Shown here: positions 14,768 through 23,684 of the stretch, piece by piece
Layout of the letters: every line of letters starts with the position of its first letter
Position numbering within the stretch: the stretch's first letter is position 1
From: Hydra vulgaris
Taxonomy: Eukaryota > Cnidaria > Hydrozoa > Anthoathecata > Hydridae
Assembly (NCBI RefSeq): GCF_038396675.1
Contig: NC_088920.1
Coordinates: 65,548,501 to 65,612,500, forward strand
DNA: 64,000 bases
Reading direction: 5' to 3'
Notes under the pieces: model-generated
Database searches by the model: none
The model's input: the letters and a program-made list of their open reading frames with translations, nothing else
Told to the model about the DNA's origin: nothing
Translations under genes and position numbers: made by a program

Positions 14768-15544
14768 TACACTCTAAGAAAAAATCCGTTATATACAACG
14801 AACTGCATCTGTCGCTATTGCACCAACGGGTTTTCCGTTATGTTAACGGATTAAAATTTTAACGGATTGAAGTTCGTCGATATAAATCCGTTGAAATTAT
14901 GGATTTATTCCGTTCGTGCAACAAACAGTTCGTTAAAATAAAGGAATTATTTTGCTGGGCGGCTTTTGCTGTTTTGGTAAAATAAAGAATTTACTACGAA
15001 TTGAATAGTTTATTATTCCCTTCATTATAATTAGAAAGGAATTAAGCCAGATAAAATTGAGATTTCATTACAAAATAGTCCTTATTTTTAGTATATAGAT
15101 TATTTTATTATGATATTCAACATCTGATACAAGCAGTACTACTTATACTAACTAACTTGATCGGGAGAGATGTTTTAGCAAGCTTTAAAAACGTTTTAAC
15201 TTTTTAATTGAAAACTAATTAAATATTTATAATAATATAATTCAATATAGAAACTTTCTATTAAAACAAAAATTAAAAAATTTAAAATTATAAAAAGTTT
15301 CTTAATATATATTTTAATAATACAGTTATTATTTTAAAATACAATAAAGAAAATATTGAATATAAATGATATACCATAACACAAATTGGTAAATTTTTAC
15401 TAATAACCCTGAAAGAAACATTTGTTGCTAACTTTTTATTTCTAAATTGCAAATAAAAATTATGTAATTTTATTAGTTCTACATTTCAATGTATTAAACT
15501 AAATTTTATTTAATAATAATAAACACGTTAAAAGTTAATAAAAA

Positions 15545-16905
15545 TTAATATTAGAATTTAAACTTGATACCTCATGCCTGAATACCACATGTCTAGTAGT
15601 AAGTAGCAAGTTCTATACAAATATAAACAAGCAATATATAAACTTATTTGTAACTAACATAAAAAAATTGCAATAAAAAAAAATAGTTTTTCAACTAATT
15701 TAAACTTACTGTGTGATAGAGCATGACACGTATCTAAAATAGCAAATTATAAAAGCATATACAAACTTAAATATACAAATTATAACAATCCATATATGAT
15801 CTTTGCTGTAACTAGCCTAAATAAACACCCATAGAAAAAAATGCAAGTAAACATTTTACAACTGATCAAACTTATAGTGTGATATTGCATGTCACGTGCC
15901 TAAAATTAAAAAAGCATATAAACAAATTATATCTAAACTTAGCTGCAACTAGTTTAAACAAATATACCCATTAAAATAATTGCAAGTAATTATTTAAATT
16001 TGATACCTCGTGCCTGAATGAACCATGTCTAAAGTAGCAAGTTTAATACAAATATAAACAAGCAATATATAAACTTAGTTGCAACTGACATAAAAAAATT
16101 GCAAGTAAAAAAAAATAAAAATAGATTTACAACTAATTTAAACTTACCGTGTGATACAGCATGACCTGTGACTAAAATAGCAAATTATAAAAGCATATAC
16201 AAATTTAAATATATAAATTATAACAACCCATAAATGAGCCCATGAGATGCATGGTGGTATAAGTCACTTTTTTCAATATTTTGAGTTATTTCCATTAATT
16301 GCTAGCATTTTGTTTATTCTATTACATGGCAAAGTGGTATATCTCTAATGATATTGATAATGATGCTGGAACTGTTTTTTGTTATGCTCCTCACTAAACA
16401 GTTGTTTTTGTTCACAGCTATAGTGAAATTAGTCAGACTTTTCAAAACTAGATATGAGTGACTTATACCACTATGCATCTCAGGGGCTCATATAAACTTT
16501 GCTGTAACTAGCCTAAATAAATACTCATAAAAAAAATGCAAGTAAACATTTTACAACTGACGAAACTTACAGTGTGATATTGCATGTCGCATGCTTAAAA
16601 TAGTCAATCATAAAAGCATATAAACAAATTATATGTAAACTTAGCTGCAACTAGTTTAAATAATTATACCTCATGCCTGAATGAACCATGTATAAAGTAG
16701 CAAGTTCTATACAAAAATAAACAAACAATGTATGAACTTAGTTGCAACTAATATAAAAAAATTGCAAGTAAAAAAAAAAAAAATAGTTTTACAACTAATT
16801 TAAACTTACAGTGTGATATAGCATAACACATGTCTAAAATAGCAAATCATAAAAGCATATACAAACTTAAATATAAAATTAAAACAATCCCTTTATAAAC
16901 TTTGC
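15545..16905. repeat. Degenerate tandem repeats inside the 6.7-kb element
   Basis: Units repeat phrases such as TGATACCTCATGCCTGAAT, AACTTACTGTGTGATA, AGCATATACAAACTTAA and GCTGTAACTAGCCTAAATAA in a fixed order with a higher-order period of several hundred bases. The array resumes after the nested pogo-like element, at about 20535-20700. Confidence 0.75.
16234..16491. mobile_element. 258-bp MITE inside the tandem array
   Basis: The ends are ATGAGCCC[A]TGAGATGCAT... and an inverted copy, about 35 bp with two mismatches, ending in TATAAGTCAC. ATAA flanks both sides (16230-16233 and 16492-16495). It interrupts one unit of the surrounding repeat array, which helps fix the boundaries. No ORF. Confidence 0.8.
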
Positions 16906-16907
16906 TA

Positions 16908-19900
16908 TACAGGTAGACGGGCCCCAAAAACCACATGATTTTTTCTTTTGCTGTATCTTTTGTACAAAACAAACAATTTAACTTTATTTTGCTTTTTTAT
17001 ATGCTTTTATATGGTAAAAGTTCTTCCCAGGAGTTTAGAAGTATTTTGGTATTTTTTGTTTGCTTTTTTTTTTCAGTAAAGTTTCGCTATATTTTAGTAC
17101 GGGACCTCAAAAACCGCATGGCTTAAATTGTTTATAACTTTTATGAAATTAGTTGCAACTTTCCAATTTTTTGGAATAGCTTGTTATATTAAAATCCCCT
17201 TCATATGGTAGTTTGATTGCAAACTTATATTTTAGGGAAGTACCTAAAGCGCTACAAAAACCACATGCTTGGAACCCCAAAAACCACATTAATTATATTA
17301 TTTTTAACAAAAATATAAGTGATATTACAAAAATTCATGATTTAAAGTAGATTTGTAGTAGTTGGAGCTATCTTTTTGATGATAATGAATTTATATAGAG
17401 ATTTTATTTTACGCTCCTGCTTAGAGGATAGTTTTAGTTCAGTTTGCAGTATGTGAATTTGCGATATTAGTTTATTTGTAAGCAAATAAATAAACATGAG
17501 TAACAGCAACAAAAAATTCAAAACTCGCTTGCAAATGAGTCACTAAATCCAAGTTCTAATGCTGAAGCACTAATTAAAAGAAAAGCTATATTAGAAAAAA
17601 ACAAACAACTTGAAGCTGCTGTTCAATGGTGTAAAGAAAACAATGTAAGAGGACATGCTGCTATTAAAACAAGACAATATCCACTTATTAAAGATCGTGA
17701 AACAATAAACCGTAGACTTGATGGGAAAATAGTCAATGGTCTTGAAAGACAGTACTGTGCAATTCTCTTGGAGGAAGAAGAGATGTCAATTGTTTCATAC
17801 ATTAAGAATAAAAATCGAGCAATGCAAGGCATAAACAAAGCAGAACTAACAAAACTTGTCCTTGAAGTTCTGAAAGTTAGACAATACACAAATAAAAGAT
17901 TGAAAGGTGGCAGAAAATTCATAGCATTATCTGCAAATGCAAAAAATGCTTTGACACAAAACAAGTATTTATGTTTCTTATATATATTTTTAAAAGGTAG
18001 TAATAGTCAACATGTTAAGATATAAAGAGATTGCTTGTAGTCCAGGAGTTGAAGCTTTGTAAGAGAAGCTTTTTTAGTTAATTTTTTATTTTTGTTTTAA
18101 ACACAGGTTAGGTAAATCGTTTTGGATGCGCTTTAAAGCTAAGAATCCAAGCTTAACACTCAAGCGACAAGGAAATGTGTCAATAAATAGAGCTCTCAAT
18201 TGCACGAGGGAAATGGCATGTCTCCACCTTGGTATGAGTAAACTTTGACTTTTTTATTTATTTCATAATATACTATAGCTTCATTTAAAATTTAACTCAT
18301 AGCTACACCTTTTTATTAGTTTATGTATTGCTACTGTACATTCATGAAAAATAGTTCTACCAAAACTGAGTTACTAATTAATTTTCATGGTTGCCTTTAG
18401 ACGCTCTTGCAGAAGAATTGATTGAGACTGGCATTATGACTGAAGCAGTACAAAAGGGGACAGGAGTTTGGTCTGGAAATATTGATACATGCAGAATATT
18501 TAATCACGACGAAACACCACAGTTCATCAATTTTGGTGTTGATGGTACTCCTGCTGGTCTTGTTTTTGCTGCAAAAGGGAAAACATGTTGTAAAATGATC
18601 GGAGAGAACCGTGAATGCGTCACCATACATCCTCTAGTATCATTTTCAGGTAGTTATTGCCTTATCACTTTTTTGATAAATATTTATAATATGGATTGAA
18701 TAGATGATATGTATTATCTTTCTTTGTAATTGTAGGAGACCTTTGTGTCTGTCAAGTACTTTTTGGTACCGTTGGAATAACTAATCAAATGGCTCCAAAG
18801 GAAGCTGTGGTAAGTACTCCGCATCTTCTGATAACAATTTGCAACCATGGTGTATCTGATCACAACTCGTTATTAGATATGTACAAAGAGTTTGATGAAT
18901 ATCTTACTGAAAAAAAAGTGGCACGACCAGTAGTTTTGCTTTCTGATGGGCATTGTTCACGCTTTAATTTTGATGTCTTAAAGTTTTTACAATCGAAAAA
19001 CATACGTATGTTCTTAACTCCACCAGATACCACTGGTCTGACACAGCTTTTAGACCAACTCAACAAAAACCTTCATCATGAGTATCGTGGTATGAAAGAA
19101 AATATTTTTACTGATTTCAATTCACTAAATAAAGAAGCTTTTATGATGATTTTAGGACGTATTTGGAACAACTGGGCCCCAAGACAATCTATAATCAAAG
19201 CTGCAAGACGTGTAGGAGTAACTTCCACATCATTAAGCGTCAATGACATGCAACAGGACAAGTTTGCACGAGCTGCTTTGTGTATTGATTTTTTAAAAAG
19301 TGTTACATCCAGTACAACAACTCCTGGAAGTTATACTATTAAATCTCCTGATAAAAGAAAAAATTCAGCTCAGTATTGGAAAGAAAAGTTTGAGCGTTCT
19401 CAAGAGCTTATTCAAGAGATTCAACTTGAAGAAATTTCTGGCTTACTGACAGTACAGAAAGTTAAGCCGAAAGTTTCCAAACTTACTACAAGGGTTACGC
19501 AGGTTCACGGATCAATGAAAGGAAAAAATGTGTTGGACTTAGTGAAGGTAATTCAAGATAATAAAAATCAAGAAATAAAAGATAAGGAAGAAAAAAGATG
19601 GAACGAAGAAAAACAAAAAGAAGCATTTTTACGGTGTAAAAATGAATGCAGCTGTGGAGAAGGTGTGTGCCATGCCATAAAGCTACAGCAATGCTCTTCT
19701 TGCCACAATGTACAAAAATCTGTCTGTGGAAAGTTATCTTGTAAAGTGGATGGAAAAAAACCAATATTGTTTTTAGCTGCTGCAGTAACCAACAACTCAC
19801 TCAAACGTAAGGTTATTGAGCATGAAAGTGATGAAGATACTAGAAGTTAGAAGGATACACCAAGAAAGTGACCTTACAGTGATAAGGAGATAATTCCATT

Positions 19901-20534
19901 ATTCTTAGTCAATTAGTTGATCAACTTATTAAAGAGTAAATAGTTTCAAAGATGTATAAAAACACTTTTAAATTGTCTTAAAGACTAAAGAACAACATTT
20001 CAATTTTTTTTATACAAATAACTAGTAAAAAAGTAATTTTACTTGATTGTTAATAGAAAAATAAATGTTAATAGAAAAAGCAAAACTCCATTTTAATATT
20101 GAGTTTTTGATCCATGTATATATATTTTTTAGTAAAGGACCCCAAGGACCACACAGAAACTCTACTTTGGTTAAGATAAAATATTTTAGCAACTGTCTTT
20201 TTCATTTATTTTCTTGTGTTTTTTTTGTAGAAGTATGACATAAATCTTTACAAAAAACACTACTTTGCAAACTTAAATGAAAATTTCAAGTATTTATGGA
20301 CTATAATGTCAAAATGTTATAAAATTGAAAAAAAATTTTTTTTATTGTTTTTAGTATAATTTTCAAAAATTTATGCTAATTTGGTTATTTTTAACAGTTT
20401 CTTTTAAAAAAACTATCTTGTCAAATAAAAAAATCTATTTTGCTGCTTAATAAGGCTTTATCTATGAGTTACAGGTACTAATGTGAGCGTGTGGCTTTTG
20501 GGGTCCATGAGTTTTTGGGGCCCGTCTACCTGTA
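16908..20534 (+). mobile_element. Pogo-like transposon, 3.6 kb, complete ends
   Basis: The left end at 16910 is CAGGTAGACGGGCCCCAAAA and the right end is its perfect inverse, ending CTG at 20532. TA is duplicated on both sides (16908-16909 and 20533-20534). CCCCAAAAACCACATG-type motifs recur inside the ends (17272-17290 and 20490-20515). It is inserted in the tandem array of the 6.7-kb element. The intact terminal repeats and nearly open transposase suggest a young insertion. Confidence 0.9.
17496..19850 (+). CDS. Pogo-like DD35D transposase, four exons
   Basis: Exons are about 17496-17964, 18107-18231, 18401-18649 and 18736-19850, with GT-AG introns and consistent phases (2, 1, 1), about 640 residues. 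The N-terminal part has HTH-like segments; exon 2 carries FWMRFKAKNPSL, the CENP-B/pogo DNA-binding signature. The catalytic domain has D in FNHDETPQ, D in LLSDGHCSR and D in TQLLDQLNK; 35 residues separate the last two. A Lys/Glu-rich helix follows, then an unusual Cys-rich tail (CSCGEGVC, CSSCHNV, CGKLSC). It should cut and paste the surrounding element at TA sites in the nucleus. One defect is visible: the only upstream ATG (17496) is out of frame with the rest by one base in an A6 run at 17511-17516. This may be a sequence error, or another start may be used. Confidence 0.82.
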
Positions 20535-21474
20535 ACTAGCCTAAATAAACACCCATAAAAAAAATGCAAGTAAACATTTTACAACTGATGAAACTTACAG
20601 TGTAATTTTGCATACCACATGTCAAAATTTGCAAATTATAAAATCATATAAACTAGCTCTATGTAAACATAGCTGCAACTAACCTAAATAATGATACCCA
20701 TCATTGATGGGTCTTTTGATGGCATCAAAAGAAATGTTAACATTTTTAATTTTATAACTGATTTAAATTTATACCGTAAATTACTACATGTCACGTTTAA
20801 AATAGAGAATTACACAAGGATATATACAAGTCATGTAGTCTTAATTATAGAAATAATTGTTCAACTAACCCTTTAGTTTATCATATAAAAAAATTAAAAA
20901 TATATTCAATGCTTAATATAGAAAATTTAAAATAAGTTTAACAACCTTCGAAATTACAAATAACAGAGTGTAATTTAAACTGCGTTTATCCATTTGCTTT
21001 CTCTACTAAAATTTAGTAAAAAAAGAAAATGGATAAACACAACTAAAATTGTGCTTTTTTAAAATAGCTTCACATTTAGTCGAAATGTGAAGCTATTTAA
21101 AAAATGGCAAATTAAACTTACTGCAACAAACCTTTATCTACAATTTAAATATGGTTTAAGAAGATCGCCTTTTAAAAATTTATCATTTATAAATAAAGAA
21201 TTTGACAAATATAAATCAAACAAACAAGACTTAAAAAAATAATCTACAGAGAATGCACTTCATAATTTCTTATTGAAACCCTTTTCAACAAAAACTTCAG
21301 TTGTTTTTCAACGGATTTGAATATTTAATCCGTTGAATTAACGAAATTTCGAAGAATCCGTTAATAGTTTATTTTACTCCGTTAATTTTGTGATTTTTGG
21401 TTACGAATTACTTCGTTAATTTAACGGAAAAAAGTAATCCGTTACTTTTTCTAACGGATTGTTTTTAGAGTGTA

Positions 21475-21580
21475 GTAATGTCAAGCAATGGACCTGCTTG
21501 TCGGCTATATCATGTGGAACGCGACTAGTAAAATCAAGAGATGATATTGATGAAAAGTTTATCAATATCATCTCTTGAGG
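21475..21580 (-). mobile_element. Upstream part of the split LINE, with fold-back
   Basis: This matches (reverse complement) the stretch 40830-40915 of the plus-strand sister LINE directly upstream of the interrupted point, so it is the other half of the 13370-14767 copy. At 21537-21580 a 20-bp arm (TCAAGAGATGATATTGAT) is present twice in inverted orientation, a local fold-back of LINE sequence. Confidence 0.75.
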
Positions 21581-21859
21581 TGACAAAGGTAACAAAATCT
21601 GAACCATGCAAGATCTACATACCTTATAAAATAAATATATACCTAAAATATATAACCATAAAATACATATTAAATCACATATTAAATACTGTACATATTT
21701 CAGAAGTGAAACTCACATTAAAGCATAACAAATTAATATGTAAGTATTACAACTACATATATTTTTTAAAAGATCAAGAATATTTTTTGTTTAAAAGTTT
21801 TTTTTTTATATAGATTTTTTGAAAAAGGAATAGATCAATTCAGATGAAAAACAAAATTA

Positions 21860-22990
21860 GGCCGTACTATTTCATTCTAGAGAAAAGGTTTACAATGAGA
21901 TATACAAAATAAAGCTTGTTTATTTTTGCATATAGGTTTTTTAGAATGTTATTGTTACGTAGGTTATATTTGTTTTGGGGTTTAATTTTGTAAAGGTTTA
22001 CAAAAACATTGGGGGACATGAGTTCTTTACATATGTACATAAAACACAAAACATTAAATACATTTAGTTGATAAACATTTAAGGCGTTTATTTGTTTAAA
22101 TAGCGGTTTAGAGTTTGAAAAACGATTTTCAAAATTTATTAAGCGAGCTGCATGTTCCTGATGCTGATAAAGAGATTTTAGCTTATTTTATGTGTACTTC
22201 ATCAATACTTCATGTAATATTTGCATGATTTTATGACAATTAATAAATGAGTAGTATGACTGTGTTAATTAGTTTTTGTTTAAAGTACCTCTAGATTTGT
22301 ATAAAATTCCAATAGTTTTTGCAACTTTATTAGAAATCCTAATGTGTAACCTCCAAGATAGATTTTCTTCAATAAAAACTCCCGAGATTTTCATCATTTT
22401 TTTCCTTTTTGGGATGACATTGTCGGGCGTGCTTACAGACAGTATCTGTTTTTTTATAGCTTAAATAGAAAAGTATCCATTTTGTTTTTTTAATATTTAA
22501 AGATAGCCTAGCCTATTTTTTTAAACCAAAATAAATTTTTTCAAGTTCGCTATTCATATTATTATAAAGTATGTCTATATTTTCATGTCACAGAAACAAG
22601 TTTAGTCTACAAAAATTATTGCCTTTAAATTGGATGTTTGTTAAGATCATTTATATGTATAATGAAAAGAAATAATCCAAGTATGGATCCTTGTGGGAAA
22701 CCATATATTATTCTCATTAATGTTTAAGATAATGATTTTTTGTTGAAAATAACTTACTTTCGATTAGAGATTTTTTTTTGAACTTGGACTTTTACCTGCT
22801 TTCTATAGCATAGGTTTTTGAAAAAACCGGAAGAACAGAAATAGTTATGTAGTTTTTTATATTATTCGGATCTTCTGTTTTAAAGATAAGAATTACTTTT
22901 GCTATTTTAAGAGAATCTGGGAAAGAACCTTGTTTAATGGATGCTTTAAAGGTTTCGTAAAGAAAACTTTTCATGACGTCATAAGAACTT
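21860..22990 (-). mobile_element. CR1/L2-like LINE fragment (second lineage)
   Basis: Minus-strand reading gives reverse transcriptase text: 22974-22792 reads SFPDSLKIAKVILIFKTEDP, NIKNYITISVLPVFSK; further on, ISGVFIEENLSWRLHI and TIGILYKSRGTLNK, then HAAHLINFENRFSNSKPLF and a C-terminal tail 22049-21867. Stops and frameshifts are present. It differs from the jockey-like family at 13.4 kb and resembles the copy at 53.5-55.0 kb. Confidence 0.75.
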
Positions 22991-23334
22991 AATTTCCGTT
23001 GTAAGTTTCATAAAGTTAATATTTTATTGTAAACAAATTTTATATGAAGTTAACCGTCTTAATAATAATTTTATATGAAATTAACAGTCTTAATAATAAT
23101 GCTGTTACAATCAATGATGTCAAAGTGACTGAGTACATTTAAAAGGGCTGAGTAATAGAAATTCTAGGTGTGCATCTCACATGACCAGTATGTTACATGA
23201 CCGGTATGTGCACTTTTATTATGAACAACTAAAATAGTAAAACTTAATAAAAGTTTGAGTTTTGGCTTAATATTTCCCACAAAAAGATCACTGTGCGTTG
23301 ATAACAAATTTATTTCAAATATTTATATATATTC

Positions 23335-23340
23335 TTTATT
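23335..23340 (-). promoter_or_regulatory. Possible poly(A) signal of MsrA gene
   Basis: AATAAA on the minus strand, four bases beyond the last SECIS-like hairpin. A second AATAAA lies at 23309-23314. Position fits a 3' UTR end, but the signal is common by chance in AT-rich DNA. Confidence 0.4.
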
Positions 23341-23343
23341 AAA

Positions 23344-23402
23344 CAAGCTGTTACATCAACATTTATACAAAATGATTTCGGAACAAATGTGTCATAAGCT
23401 CG
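23344..23402 (-). promoter_or_regulatory. SECIS-like element 3 (distal, intact core)
   Basis: On the transcript strand: stem I (CGAGCT with AGCTTG), core ATGA at 23395-23392, helix II ACATTTGT pairing with ATAAATGT (8 bp with one G-U), unpaired AA in the apical region, and core TGAT at 23358-23355. The ATGA-to-AA spacing is 13 nt and AA to TGAT is 18 nt, in the range expected of eukaryotic SECIS elements. It lies 3' of the TGA-containing MsrA reading frame. Confidence 0.7.
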
Positions 23403-23453
23403 TATATAACAAAAGAAACAAATGAACTATAAGTTAAATAAAAATTATATTAT

Positions 23454-23514
23454 GCAAGCTGCTACATCAACATTCATGCGATATGATTTCAGAACAAATG
23501 TGTCATAAGCTCGC
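23454..23514 (-). promoter_or_regulatory. SECIS-like element 2 (intact core)
   Basis: Stem I GCGAGCT with AGCTTGC (7 bp, one G-U), core ATGA at 23506-23503, helix II ACATTTGT with ATGAATGT (8 bp, two wobbles), apical AA, and core TGAT at 23469-23466. It has the best stem I of the three. It lies 110 bp from element 3 as part of a tandem triplication. Confidence 0.75.
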
Positions 23515-23565
23515 ATATTGATAAATGAAATAAATTAACTATAAAAACAAAAAAATATATATTAT

Positions 23566-23626
23566 GCAAGCTGCTACATCAACATTCATGTAGCATGATT
23601 TTAGAACAAACGCATTATAAGGCTCC
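23566..23626 (-). promoter_or_regulatory. SECIS-like element 1 (proximal, degenerate core)
   Basis: Same fold as elements 2 and 3 and the closest to the stop codon. The 5' core reads ATAA instead of ATGA, which removes a G needed for the sheared G-A pairs. Helix II is still formed, through G-U pairs at the changed positions. Probably weak or inactive. Confidence 0.6.
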
Positions 23627-23684
23627 TATATTAAAAATGGTTAAAAGTTTATCTAGAAATATAAATAACATAAACAAATACTAA

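Larger units (their letters stand above)
14768..21474. mobile_element. 6.7-kb TA-flanked element, composite by nesting
   Basis: Boundaries are CACTCTAAG... at 14770 and ...TTTTTAGAGTG at 21472, an inverted terminal CACTCTAA, with TA on both outer sides (14768-14769 and 21473-21474). The flanking LINE sequence is continuous when the element is removed, which fixes the ends. Both ends are full of CCGTTA/TAACGG motifs in both orientations (14788-14910 and 21305-21460). Excluding the nested pogo-like element and the MITE, about 2.8 kb remains. It has no coding capacity and is largely degenerate tandem repeats, so it is non-autonomous. TA duplication fits the Tc1/mariner or related group; the source transposase is unknown. 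Confidence 0.75.
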
